Notes: generated from the sequence alone by a model not told the origin. A stretch of 64,000 bases of DNA from Cytophagaceae bacterium (GCA_027490155.1 JAIXYP010000054.1:42492-106491); one strand, 5' to 3'; counted from the first letter of the stretch, positions 18,247 through 26,696 are shown. Numbers and translations: made by a program.

Positions 18247-18648
18247 ATGAAAATTAAATCCTTCCATTTGCCGTTTGGTGTGCAGGTCTTTAAGGCATTC
18301 AGCGATGAAGCGCGAGTCAGGATCTTGCACCTACTTTATGTCCAGGGTGAATTGTGCATCACGGACATCGAGCAGGTGCTGGAGTTCACCCAAAGCAAAA
18401 CAAGCCGGCACCTTAGTTATCTCAAAGCTGCTGGCCTGACGAGCAGCAAACGTCAAGATGCCTATGTTTTGCACCGGCTTAACAATGGTGTATTGCAAAT
18501 GGTTCAGCAGTTGTTCAAGTTCATGGCTAATGACCCTCAACTAGAGGCTGACCTCCAGAGCTTTAAGGTCCTGTACAGTAACCGCGAGCTTGTCATCAGT
18601 AGGATGAAGTTAGCTCAGCAACTCGGTGGAGGTTTGGGTATGGACTAA
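18247..18648 (+). CDS. ArsR family transcriptional regulator
   Basis: The 133-residue protein has the winged-helix ArsR layout: LPFGVQVFKAFSDEARVRILHLLYVQGELCITDIEQVLEFTQSKTSRHLSYLKAAGLTSSKRQDAYVLHRL. The recognition helix SKTSRHLSYLKAAGL is clear. The usual metal-binding ELCVCDL motif is ELCITDI here: it keeps one Cys but lacks the second, so arsenic or cadmium sensing by that site is unlikely. The gene begins 50 bp after the GH31 gene on the same strand and may be its operon partner. The target is unknown. Confidence 0.9.
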   Translation: MKIKSFHLPFGVQVFKAFSDEARVRILHLLYVQGELCITDIEQVLEFTQSKTSRHLSYLKAAGLTSSKRQDAYVLHRLNNGVLQMVQQLFKFMANDPQLEADLQSFKVLYSNRELVISRMKLAQQLGGGLGMD

Positions 18649-18677
18649 TAGTAAAATGGATATTTAGTCTGGCAGAC

Positions 18678-19481
18678 TTATTTTGCTGACCTGCCCTCTA
18701 CACCTTCCCAAATGTCAGCCACTAGGAACCCAATCCCAAATGTGAACAAGATCCAGGCTGACCCTAATTGTTGGGCCAAAAGGTCCCCGTGATACAAACT
18801 AGGATAGAGACTTAGCGCAAATCCATCAAGGACGATAGCCGCTGTTGACATGATCAGCATTAGTCGTACCATTACTGTCGTTGGTAATTTTGTTAACCAC
18901 CGGCCAATCACAATGCAGATAAATGCATTAGGTGTCGAGAACAAAAACGGAATCACTTTGGCTAGCCCATCAGCCAGAAATAGCGGTTCGCCTAGGAGGT
19001 TAACGAATAATACCCCTATGGCCCAGAAGCCTACGCCCAGGCCTATCAATATCAGATATTTTTTGGTGTCGATATGAACATTTGGGATGGTAATTTTTTT
19101 GGACAGGATCAATGCAAAAATCGATCCTGTGCCAACACCCCAAAGTAGCCAAGCGGCCCCAAAGAGTCTGATTTCGGTGGTTGGGCCATAGAGGTCGCCA
19201 AACCAAGTGAGCGCAATGCCATCCAAGATGGTGGCAACAAAGGCCATGATGTTAAGCGATTGTATGGCACGATCAGGGTGTTGATCCGCAATTCGATTTG
19301 CTGTCCAGAAGAACAAATATGTAACTGGTATTGATGCGATCAGCAGCAGCAACCGATTTGGGCTAGCTTCTGAAAATAGGGTAGGCCCAGTAAAGCGGAT
19401 AAAGAGGGCTGCCAATAGCCAGAAAAGCAGTCCGAAGAAAACGGACCACAAATAGGATGCTATGCTAAGACGATAGGACAT
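18678..19481 (-). CDS. membrane protein made of two tandem DUF5367-like halves
   Basis: The 267-residue protein is predicted to have eight membrane segments in two similar sets of four. The halves align clearly: AFVATILDGIALTWFGDLYG...LFGAAWLLWGVGTGSIFALI in the first, and MSTAAIVLDGFALSLYPSLYH...QLGSAWILFTFGIGFLVADI in the second. Each half resembles the small DUF5367 membrane family, which normally occurs as a single four-helix unit of about 130 residues. Function is unknown. It is divergent from an AraC-type regulator whose promoter lies in the shared 127-bp gap, so that regulator may control it. Confidence 0.75.
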   Translation of the reverse strand: MSYRLSIASYLWSVFFGLLFWLLAALFIRFTGPTLFSEASPNRLLLLIASIPVTYLFFWTANRIADQHPDRAIQSLNIMAFVATILDGIALTWFGDLYGPTTEIRLFGAAWLLWGVGTGSIFALILSKKITIPNVHIDTKKYLILIGLGVGFWAIGVLFVNLLGEPLFLADGLAKVIPFLFSTPNAFICIVIGRWLTKLPTTVMVRLMLIMSTAAIVLDGFALSLYPSLYHGDLLAQQLGSAWILFTFGIGFLVADIWEGVEGRSAK

Positions 19482-19509
19482 AGTGTGTTAGAGTTAGATG
19501 ACTGTTGCT

Positions 19510-19538
19510 TTGATCCAGACGGCTCTGGATTATGTTTG
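19510..19538 (+). promoter_or_regulatory. promoter of the AraC gene with an inverted repeat filling the spacer
   Basis: TTG (19510-19512), an 18-bp spacer and TATGTTTG (19531-19538) fit the Bacteroidota promoter. The spacer is exactly an inverted repeat, ATCCAGA-CGGC-TCTGGAT, which suggests an operator for autoregulation or for the divergent gene. Confidence 0.6.
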
Positions 19539-19608
19539 TGCAAAGGTCCCAGGATCCTACCACCTTGACTGATCATATCCCGTCAATCATTGCGCATAAC
19601 ACGACAGA

Positions 19609-20610
19609 ATGCACCTCTCCTTGCCCTTAATCCATGCCATACTTGCTTGTTTCCTCAAGAATGGGTTGTCACCTGCTTCCTTACTGGCTAAAGCTGGGTT
19701 TACTGCCCACGACTTGGCATCTGCGCAGCCTGAGGTAGCTGCTAAGGCAATGGCATTGCTTTGGGAGGGTGGGATAGACGAAAGCAAGAATCCCTACCTA
19801 CCACTTATGGTTGGCTCTCAGCTTTATGTTGAGCAACTAGGTTTGTTGGGTTATATCCTCCAGAACACTGAGCGCCTTGGTGATGCCATTATCGCGCTCG
19901 AAAAATATAGCTTGCTCACAAATAACTTTGTTAGCCTTGGTCATCAGCCGATCGGGAATACCCTTGAGTTGCAGTTCTGGTTCAATACCCAGTTATCAAC
20001 TATCCCAGCTCTGAAGCGTGCGTTTACGCTGTTGGAGTTTGGCTTTTTTGCGGGTGGCATTGCACAGCTTTTGGGTACACCAGTTTCACCATTGTATATC
20101 AAGGCAGATTTAGGAACAGAAGACAGGACGCATCTATCGCAGATATTCGGTTGTGAAGTCCAGCAGGGAGATGGCCTAAACATTATGGCTATCCACGCCT
20201 TCTACATGACTAGCCCCATCCTAATGCCAGACCCAACCGTGAGGCGGCAGTTCGAAGCCCTCGCAGATCTCGAGCTATCGAAACTAGGGATGGTGGTCTC
20301 TTGGTCTGATAAGGTACGGCAGCTATTGGTCGCAGGCCTCCAGACCAACCGAATCACGATTGCCGACATTGCTGATGCTTTGGCCATGAGCCCCCGAGTC
20401 CTGCAGCGGCGGCTTAAGCAGGAGAGAACTAGCTTTAGGGCACTCTTAGATGATGTCAAACTGGAGGTTGCGAAGCACTATCTGGCTTTGGGCCTACATG
20501 TTGCCGAGATAGCTACCATCTTGGGTTATCAAGACCCAAGCGCGTTTAGCAGGGCTTTCCGTGGCTGGACGGGGGGGACGCCGTTGGGATGGCGTGAATT
20601 ATTTACCTGA
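19609..20610 (+). CDS. AraC family regulator with arabinose-binding-type N-domain (PF12625-like)
   Basis: The 333-residue protein has an N-terminal ligand-type domain (FLKNGLSPASLLAKAGF...YGLLGYILQNTERLGDAI-like, here QLGLLGYILQNTERLGDAIIALEKYSLLTN) of the OruR/ArgR-like AraC subgroup. A C-terminal AraC DNA-binding domain follows at about 255-330 (ITIADIADALAMSPRVLQRRLKQERTSFRALLDDVKLEVAKHYL, then VAEIATILGYQDPSAFSRAFRGWTGGTPLGWR). Inducer unknown. It faces the duplicated membrane protein gene. Its 3' end overlaps the convergent AT-rich gene by 12 bp. Confidence 0.9.
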   Translation: MHLSLPLIHAILACFLKNGLSPASLLAKAGFTAHDLASAQPEVAAKAMALLWEGGIDESKNPYLPLMVGSQLYVEQLGLLGYILQNTERLGDAIIALEKYSLLTNNFVSLGHQPIGNTLELQFWFNTQLSTIPALKRAFTLLEFGFFAGGIAQLLGTPVSPLYIKADLGTEDRTHLSQIFGCEVQQGDGLNIMAIHAFYMTSPILMPDPTVRRQFEALADLELSKLGMVVSWSDKVRQLLVAGLQTNRITIADIADALAMSPRVLQRRLKQERTSFRALLDDVKLEVAKHYLALGLHVAEIATILGYQDPSAFSRAFRGWTGGTPLGWRELFT

Positions 20611-21999
20611 GATTTTTTGTATTTCCAGTACTTGTTTAATTATGTCGGAAATTAGTTTACTCCTGTTAGGCAACAATGAAAGACTAGGTTCATGATGGAT
20701 CTTTGGGTTAGTATATATTTTGTCAATTGTTGACTGAATCATGATTGCACGTACCTTTAATTCATCAGAATTTGCATTTTTTAACATATCAGCATAAGCA
20801 GTTAAGGTCATCGCAACTGCTGCTTTAAAAGTGTATTCTTCTTGCAAGTTCCTCTCCTTTCGGTATTGATTTATGATGAATATCATAAATAATCCAACTG
20901 GTGAAAGTCGTAGGGAGTACGATAAGATCGTAAGCCATTCATTTGAGTAGTGGATATCCAATTCTGTGAACATAAAGTATATATATCTACCAGAAATAAT
21001 TGCCCCTAGAAAAATTAACGCGATCCAGATGTTTACCGATCTTTGCAAACGTTCCGCTCTATCTGAAAATCTATTGCCCAAAGCTCCATCTGCAGCCTTT
21101 CCAGTAAGTTCAATAATGTACTTTTCCTCAGCTTTTATTTTATCAAGTGCAATTTTTTGGTCGTCAATTAATTTATGTGCATCTGCTAAGGCAGTTTCCA
21201 AATCCGCAAGCCTTAGTTCTAGTTTTTTGTTGTAATCTGAATACTCAAGCTTTAGTGAACTTAATAAAGTACCTGATTCCTCTTTAAAAGTCTTAGTTTC
21301 TGTCAAAATTTCTTTAGTTTGACTATTCGTTTCTTCGCTATTATCTTTAAAATGTTTTATGTCACTTACAGAATTTTCAGCTAGGTTTTTTAATTCAATA
21401 ATTTCAGCTAGTTTGTTTGATATTTCACTTGTTTCTAAAAGCGCACTATTGTGAAGATTGTTTATATCGTTATATTGAGTTAGTAAATTTTGAATGCTAT
21501 TTGATAGATTATCAATTGATTCTTTTGTTTCCTTCAAATTGATTTCGGCTACACTGTATAAGTTAATTGAACCCCTATCCCAAAAGCCGAAATATATTTG
21601 ATACTGGATTATATTTTTTAATTCAATAATTGTATGATTTAAATCGATCGTTAGTAAATATGAACATAAATTTATAAAGCAATCTACAATGCTAACACGG
21701 AAACCAGAATCATTCCAAAAGTGCAATGGTAATAAAGTGCCCAATCTTTCAGAATTAGATAGTTCCGCCTTCTGTTGATCTATGGCCCTTATAGTAAGCT
21801 TTAGAAAATGATCGTGACTAAACTCACTAACCAAAGATCCATCGGATTCATAAGATTGTTTTGAGTCAAGGATTACTTGTTCGTAGTTAGCAGCTTCAAG
21901 TTCTGAAATTCTAGCTAAAATTGTGTCTTTGTCTGCAGGTGACATATCAAGTATTTTAATCCAAATGTAAGGTTTATTGTCCAAACTTTCAAATTGCAA
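20599..21999 (-). CDS. AT-rich coiled-coil membrane protein, probably horizontally acquired
   Basis: I cannot name a family with certainty; the C-terminal part recalls DUF6161-like coiled-coil membrane proteins. Residues 1-150 look globular, 150-300 are predicted coiled coil, and GALGNRFSDRAERL precedes two membrane segments (about 323-344 and 366-380). A cytosolic tail begins YRKERNLQEEYTFKAAVAMTL. Base composition differs sharply from its neighbours: by hand count line 21421-21480 has 17 G/C of 60, against 32 of 60 in line 20281-20340. The start at 21999 is a TTG; an ATG lies at 21945. The frame stays open upstream to a stop near 22038 with no ATG, so the 5' end may be truncated. A membrane-linked defence role is only a guess. 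Confidence 0.7.
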   Translation of the reverse strand: MQFESLDNKPYIWIKILDMSPADKDTILARISELEAANYEQVILDSKQSYESDGSLVSEFSHDHFLKLTIRAIDQQKAELSNSERLGTLLPLHFWNDSGFRVSIVDCFINLCSYLLTIDLNHTIIELKNIIQYQIYFGFWDRGSINLYSVAEINLKETKESIDNLSNSIQNLLTQYNDINNLHNSALLETSEISNKLAEIIELKNLAENSVSDIKHFKDNSEETNSQTKEILTETKTFKEESGTLLSSLKLEYSDYNKKLELRLADLETALADAHKLIDDQKIALDKIKAEEKYIIELTGKAADGALGNRFSDRAERLQRSVNIWIALIFLGAIISGRYIYFMFTELDIHYSNEWLTILSYSLRLSPVGLFMIFIINQYRKERNLQEEYTFKAAVAMTLTAYADMLKNANSDELKVRAIMIQSTIDKIYTNPKIHHEPSLSLLPNRSKLISDIIKQVLEIQKISGK

Positions 22000-22014
22000 C
22001 TTTTTATTTCTCCC

Positions 22015-22044
22015 TTGCCAATCCCAAAATCCCCATTACCTTTG
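22015..22044 (+). promoter_or_regulatory. promoter of the TPP riboswitch operon
   Basis: TTG (22015-22017), exactly 19 bp, then TACCTTTG (22037-22044) is a textbook Bacteroidota promoter. It would start transcription at about 22051, precisely where the riboswitch begins. Confidence 0.8.
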
Positions 22045-22050
22045 CCACGT

Positions 22051-22147
22051 CTTTAGGGGTGCTTGTCCCTGCAACACGATGCAGAACCACAGGCTGAGAT
22101 GATACCCATAGAACCTGATCAGGCTAATACCTGCGAAGGGAACAAAG
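22051..22147 (+). promoter_or_regulatory. TPP (THI-element) riboswitch
   Basis: The conserved TPP aptamer parts are present in order: GGGGTGC near the 5' end, GGCTGAGATGATACCCA, GAACCTGATC with AGGCTAATACC, then TGCGAAGGGAA. The closing helix P1 can form between CTTT at 22051 and AAAG at 22144-22147. It lies directly upstream of a TonB-dependent receptor and an NMT1/THI5-like gene, so both are predicted to be switched off when thiamine pyrophosphate is abundant. Confidence 0.95.
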
Positions 22148-22221
22148 ACCCACCACACTTTCCTTGTCCGTATGCAGATGCAACCATACGCCTAGGGTCC
22201 TGTTGGTGCTCCCGAGACCAG

Positions 22222-22258
22222 CCTACAAATCCTGTGGTGTCTGGTGGTGTTTTGTAGG
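22222..22258 (+). other. hairpin between riboswitch and TonB receptor gene (possible expression platform)
   Basis: CCTACAAA (22222-22229) pairs with TTTGTAGG (22251-22258). No T-run follows, so it is not a classic terminator. It may act on initiation or may be unrelated. The rest of the 22000-22327 gap holds only the promoter and riboswitch. Confidence 0.35.
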
Positions 22259-22327
22259 TTCATGGTGTTGATCATTTTTCTGTGCGCTTCCCTCTAGAGG
22301 CGACTCACTGATCTAAAACCGTTCAAC

Positions 22328-24664
22328 ATGAATCGTCCACCACGACTCCAAACAATCTCAAATCCTGCGATCAGACTTGCCGCTCTGTACAGATGGCTGT
22401 TTCTGGCCCTTCTCGGTTGCGCTGTGCCATTTGGTTTGATGGCCCAGTCCGAACTTGTCATCAATGGGCAAGTGCAAGACATCAAGCAGGTGCCTGTACC
22501 TTCTGCCTCTGTCAGGTTGCAAAAACAACAAAAAAGCGTCGAGACTGATCAAAATGGCAGGTTTAGTCTTCAGATCAATTCATCAGGATTGGATAGCGTA
22601 ACTTTTTTGGTTACCGCAATCGGCTACAAACCCAAGGAGGTTAGGGTCCCAGCTGCAGGCGCATCTTCCGATCTTACCATTGTTCTTGAGGAGCAATCTG
22701 CTGTCCAGACCATTGATATTGTAGTCAATGCCATCAGGGGCGAAGAGAAAGCACCAATCTCACAAACCACCCTTAGCAAGGAGGACATCGACAAGCAGTT
22801 TTACGGTCAGGATGCCACAGCCCTCCTGCAGCAGACTCCGAATATCAACGCAAGTTTTGACGCGGGTAACCTCTTTAGCAACTATAGCTATATGCGGATC
22901 CGTGGCCTAGACTACTCCCGCATCAATGTCACCTTAGATGGCGTCCCACTTAATGACATGATGGATCAGGGTGTATTCTTCAGCAACATGGTGGACTTTG
23001 CCAATAGCATCCAAAGTGTCCAGGTCCAACGCGGAGTCGGTACAAGCAGCAATGGCACGGCGGGCTATGCAGGCTCGGTTAACTTCGAGAGCCTAAGGCC
23101 ACAAGATCAACTACCAGGTGCCGAGCTGCAGTTGTCAGTTGGTAGTTTTGGCACAAGCCGCTACAGCGCTGAGGTCTATTCTGGCCTAGTAAAGGGATGG
23201 TCTTTTTACGGTCGTTATAGTGCACTCCAGTCGGCAGGCTATCGGGACAACAGTGGCATGCAAGGCAATAGTTTCTTTGGTTCGGCGGTATACGAAGACG
23301 ACAAACACCTAATTAAGTTCACAGGTTTTAGTGGTCGCAACAAAAACCGATTGGCGTACTTGCCTGTACCGCTATACCTTATCGACCAAAATCCACGCAC
23401 AAATCTACTAACCCCAGGCGCCACTGATGATTTTGGACAGGACCTGATCACAGCCCAATATGCCCGCAAGTTTGATCCGCGTAACACTTTGTCTATCTCT
23501 GCTTATTTCGGTTCGGCAGGTGGCTGGTTCGAGTACTCTGACCTAGATATCTTGGGCCTCCGGAACCGCCATTTTGGTTTGATTAGCAACTATCGGCATG
23601 TCAGCGAGGATAATAAGTTGCTTTTTATTGCTGGTATCCAAGCCAATACGTTTTTACGTGAGAACTGGTACGCTCAGAATCCTGCCAATGACACTCGTTT
23701 ATATAACAATTGGGGCCGTAAGGACGAAGCCTCTGCCTTTGCGAAACTAAGCTATAACTTGGCCGGTTTTGACCTATTTGCTGACCTTCAGGTGCGGTAT
23801 GCAGGCTTTGGTTACACGCCGGATATCAAAGAGAATATCAGCGTCGGATCTCAAAGCTGGACATTCCTCAATCCTAAAGTTGGCGTCAGCTACCCAATAA
23901 CCGAGAGAGTCTCAGCCTTTGCCTCCGTTGGCATGGTAGGACGTGAGCCAACACGCTCAGACCTGCTTAACGGAACTGACAATATTACTGTAGCTAACAA
24001 GGACACAACGGCGCAGTTCGGAAACCTCAAGCCAGAGTCCTTGCTAGACTATGAAGCTGGTATCAATCTCAAATACAGCTGGTTACGTGGTCAGATCAAT
24101 GCCTTCTATATGGACTTCCGGAACGAAATTGCAGCTACTGGTGCCTATACCTCGTGGTTTGTACCACTTCGTAAGAATGTCAATAGTAGCTATCGTACTG
24201 GCCTAGAGTGGTCTCTCAACGCCAAGGCGACCGATTGGCTCTCGATCCAGTCCACTGGGGCGTACACCGTTGCCAAGATCAGGAGCTATACCAACGATGC
24301 CGAGGGCAAGACCTACGACAACGTCACCCCTCTGCTAACCCCTACCTGGATCTTGTCAAACGGCTTAATCCTAAGTCCTACCAAGTGGCTCGACCTTGCC
24401 CTTATTGGTAGGTATGTCAGCAAATCCTACCTAGCCAACAATGACGACGAAAACCTGAGCATGCCAGGCTATTTCGTGGTTGACAGCCGCCTATCAGTCA
24501 ACTATCAGCGCAAGTACAGCCTATCGGTTTTGGTCAACAACCTGACCAACCAGCGGTATTTCAACAATGGCGCCATCGGTTATGATGCGGCTGGTAATAC
24601 CACACCTGCTTACGTGGTGCAGGCACCGATCAATTTATTTGTCACAGTTTCTGCCCGTTTCTAG
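22328..24664 (+). CDS. TonB-dependent outer-membrane receptor, predicted thiamine or thiamine-precursor importer
   Basis: The 778-residue protein has a signal peptide ending near residue 40 (GLMAQ). A carboxypeptidase-regulatory-like domain follows at about 42-125 (VINGQVQDIKQVPVPSASVRLQKQQKS...DQNGRFSLQI), then a plug domain at about 135-240 (QTTLSKEDIDKQFYGQDATALLQQTPNI...YSYMRIRGLDYSRINVTLDGVPLND) and a 22-strand-type barrel ending in the aromatic residue Phe. Control by a TPP riboswitch points to thiamine, phosphorylated thiamine or a pyrimidine precursor as substrate. The stop TAG is immediately followed by the ATG of the next gene, so the two are co-translated. Confidence 0.92.
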   Translation: MNRPPRLQTISNPAIRLAALYRWLFLALLGCAVPFGLMAQSELVINGQVQDIKQVPVPSASVRLQKQQKSVETDQNGRFSLQINSSGLDSVTFLVTAIGYKPKEVRVPAAGASSDLTIVLEEQSAVQTIDIVVNAIRGEEKAPISQTTLSKEDIDKQFYGQDATALLQQTPNINASFDAGNLFSNYSYMRIRGLDYSRINVTLDGVPLNDMMDQGVFFSNMVDFANSIQSVQVQRGVGTSSNGTAGYAGSVNFESLRPQDQLPGAELQLSVGSFGTSRYSAEVYSGLVKGWSFYGRYSALQSAGYRDNSGMQGNSFFGSAVYEDDKHLIKFTGFSGRNKNRLAYLPVPLYLIDQNPRTNLLTPGATDDFGQDLITAQYARKFDPRNTLSISAYFGSAGGWFEYSDLDILGLRNRHFGLISNYRHVSEDNKLLFIAGIQANTFLRENWYAQNPANDTRLYNNWGRKDEASAFAKLSYNLAGFDLFADLQVRYAGFGYTPDIKENISVGSQSWTFLNPKVGVSYPITERVSAFASVGMVGREPTRSDLLNGTDNITVANKDTTAQFGNLKPESLLDYEAGINLKYSWLRGQINAFYMDFRNEIAATGAYTSWFVPLRKNVNSSYRTGLEWSLNAKATDWLSIQSTGAYTVAKIRSYTNDAEGKTYDNVTPLLTPTWILSNGLILSPTKWLDLALIGRYVSKSYLANNDDENLSMPGYFVVDSRLSVNYQRKYSLSVLVNNLTNQRYFNNGAIGYDAAGNTTPAYVVQAPINLFVTVSARF

Positions 24665-25561
24665 ATGTCAACTACCATCAACCTAGCCCTAGACTGGTAT
24701 CCTAATATCATTCATGGGGGTGTCCTGATTGCACAAGAAGCTGGCTATTATGCTGATGCAGGCCTTACGGTTAATATCATCAGCGCAGATACAGACCAGT
24801 ATGCCACCTATCCGATCGAAAAACTCGCTGTTGGTACTGTTGATATTGCATTGGCCCCGTCCGAACACCTTATGCACTATCGTGAGAACAAATGGTATCA
24901 TAATCTAATTGCCCTAGGTGCCATTGCACAGCGAGATATTAGTGCAGTGGCCTATCGGCAGGGTAGTGTCATAACCCGCCCTCGAGACCTCGACGGTCAA
25001 AAGATTGCCTGCTACGGAACCTTCTTCGAGGTTGAGATCTTATCTGCTATGATCAAAGCAGATGGTGGCCAAGGTAACTTTGAAGTCTTACACCCCGTCA
25101 AATTGGCTCTATGGGATTTTTTCCTTGATGGTCATGCTGATGCCTGCTGGATGTTCCCGTGTTGGGAAGGGGCTATGGCAGATGTCCTGGGCCAACCTCT
25201 TGGGTATTTCCACCTTGCTGACTATGGCATCCCTTATGGGCAGTCGCCTATTCTGATCGCAAATCGTGAGACGCAGCTTGCTAAGCCAGCGATTTATCAG
25301 TCTTTTATGGAGGCTACAGCTAGGGGGTATCAGCTCATGGTACAGGACCCCGTCGAGGCCATGCGTATCTTTAAGACATTAGCGTTCAGCACGGCACCTA
25401 CGAAAGCTGAAATGCTTGAGGTGATGGCTGCAGGTATGACATACATCTTGCCAACTCTGTTAGACGCAGATGGTCAGTGGGGCCATTATGATGAGGTGCT
25501 TTCCCAAACTTGGCATCAATGGCTTTGGGATCACAATTGCTTAGCTCGTGTTCTTTCCTAG
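24665..25561 (+). CDS. NMT1/THI5-like protein without signal peptide, thiamine-pyrimidine metabolism
   Basis: The 298-residue protein has the periplasmic-binding fold of the NMT1/THI5 family: NLALDWYPNIIHGGVLIAQEAGYYADAGLTVNII, then KLAVGTVDIALAPSEHLMHY, DLDGQKIACYG and GIPYGQSPILIA. It starts directly with the fold, with no signal peptide or lipobox, so it should stay in the cytoplasm. No ABC permease or ATPase gene adjoins it. In yeast Thi5, His66 supplies atoms of the pyrimidine and Lys62 holds PLP. By alignment His68 here matches His66, while the Lys position is Ala64. It could be a cytosolic pyrimidine-handling or pyrimidine-synthesising protein, or a binding protein secreted by another route. 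Confidence 0.85.
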   Translation: MSTTINLALDWYPNIIHGGVLIAQEAGYYADAGLTVNIISADTDQYATYPIEKLAVGTVDIALAPSEHLMHYRENKWYHNLIALGAIAQRDISAVAYRQGSVITRPRDLDGQKIACYGTFFEVEILSAMIKADGGQGNFEVLHPVKLALWDFFLDGHADACWMFPCWEGAMADVLGQPLGYFHLADYGIPYGQSPILIANRETQLAKPAIYQSFMEATARGYQLMVQDPVEAMRIFKTLAFSTAPTKAEMLEVMAAGMTYILPTLLDADGQWGHYDEVLSQTWHQWLWDHNCLARVLS

Positions 25562-25611
25562 GGCATGATTTACTAGATTACAAATCCAAGGATCGTCTAA
25601 CACTCCTCTTT

Positions 25612-25658
25612 TTTTTGCTTGAGCCTATTGGTGAGCCTAATTAGAGCTCAAGCAAAAA
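25612..25658. repeat. inverted repeat overlapping the 3' end of the LuxC-like gene
   Basis: Arms of 13 bp (25612-25624 and 25646-25658, centred on GCTTGAGC/GCTCAAGC) flank a 21-nt spacer. T-runs lie at the 5' side and A-runs at the 3' side on the plus strand, so neither strand gives hairpin-then-U. It lies between convergent genes and includes the stop codon of the minus-strand gene. It may form a long A/U-extended hairpin that stabilises mRNA ends. Confidence 0.5.
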
Positions 25659-26696
25659 CTGGAGGGTATCGATGCCGTCAGCAAAGTCCCATGGCAAAGG
25701 TGTTTGGGATTGACCAAAAGGAGTCATTTGGCTAGGATAGCCCTTAATAGGCTCTCCTACTATACATTGAAGCTCTGCTTGATGGTCGTTTAGCCAGGTC
25801 AAGACTTCAGTTTCGGAGTCGTAATAGTGATAGTGTAACACTGCTAGAGGAGAGGCCAAATCGTTACTTTCCTTTACGACCAAGTAGCCAGTATCTAGGA
25901 AAGGGACCGAGTTTACCAAGTAGATCGCGCGGTTGTATTCATAATTATTGGCGAACTTGTTATGGAAAACTAGGTTGTGGAACGGCTCATGCCAAAGATC
26001 TAGCAAGTGCGGGATGTCATAACCTCTGGGTAGCAAGAGGTGTGACACATTACGACAACCATGGCCAAAATAGCTAAAAACGTCATGCCCAAGGTTGACT
26101 AAGTTGGTATCCGTTTCTTGCCCAGTAATCACGGCAGCCGAGTGTCTGTTTTTGCGAATGATGTTTGGAACTTTGCCAAAGTAATGCTCAAAATACCTGC
26201 TGCTATTGTTGCTGCCAGTCGCAATCACAGCATCAAAACCAGTCAGACGATCCACAAATGCAATTTTTATCGCTAACTCAGGGGCGATCTGGGCCAATTC
26301 GCCAATCAACCACCTCGGTAGTACCTCGTCTCGGGCACTCAGTTTGACCATTGCTTTGTGTCCTGCAATAGAGACAGCCAACAAATCCTGAAAACCAACC
26401 AACGGGATGTTGCCTGCCAAGATAAGGCCTACAGTTTGCGGTTTGCGGTCCTGCAGATCATAGCCACTGACCCAACGTTTCAGTACATCCACCTCTAGCA
26501 TGGCTTGGATGCCAGCCAGTGCCTGCCGTACGTTGCCATTGGTGAACCAAGGATTCATCACACCTGCTTTCTCTGCTAAGGCATCTATTTCTAGGTCAGA
26601 CATCCTGCCAATCAGCCCCCCAATGGCTTGCCAAGCCTCGAGGCGTTGCATCAGGGTCATTTCGTGGGATCGGAGGGCACTTGCGCTGGTCATCAT
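25641..26696 (-). CDS. LuxC-type acyl-CoA reductase
   Basis: The 351-residue protein follows the LuxC aldehyde-dehydrogenase-like fold. The nucleotide-binding segment (GLILAGNIPLVGFQDLLAV) lies near residue 95, AVIATGSNNSSRYFEHYFG near 155, and the catalytic cysteine in GHGCRNVSHLLLP near 212. LuxC proteins reduce acyl-CoA or acyl-ACP to aldehyde. In Bacteroidota without luciferase this family is common and its physiological substrate is unclear. A -7-like TATCTTTG on the minus strand (26711-26704) lies so close to the ATG that the transcript could be nearly leaderless. Confidence 0.88.
   Translation of the reverse strand: MMTSASALRSHEMTLMQRLEAWQAIGGLIGRMSDLEIDALAEKAGVMNPWFTNGNVRQALAGIQAMLEVDVLKRWVSGYDLQDRKPQTVGLILAGNIPLVGFQDLLAVSIAGHKAMVKLSARDEVLPRWLIGELAQIAPELAIKIAFVDRLTGFDAVIATGSNNSSRYFEHYFGKVPNIIRKNRHSAAVITGQETDTNLVNLGHDVFSYFGHGCRNVSHLLLPRGYDIPHLLDLWHEPFHNLVFHNKFANNYEYNRAIYLVNSVPFLDTGYLVVKESNDLASPLAVLHYHYYDSETEVLTWLNDHQAELQCIVGEPIKGYPSQMTPFGQSQTPLPWDFADGIDTLQFLLEL

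Noticed and set aside
22063..22257. 64-codon open frame upstream of the TonB receptor gene
   Set aside because: It covers the TPP riboswitch aptamer, so the conserved bases are explained by RNA structure.
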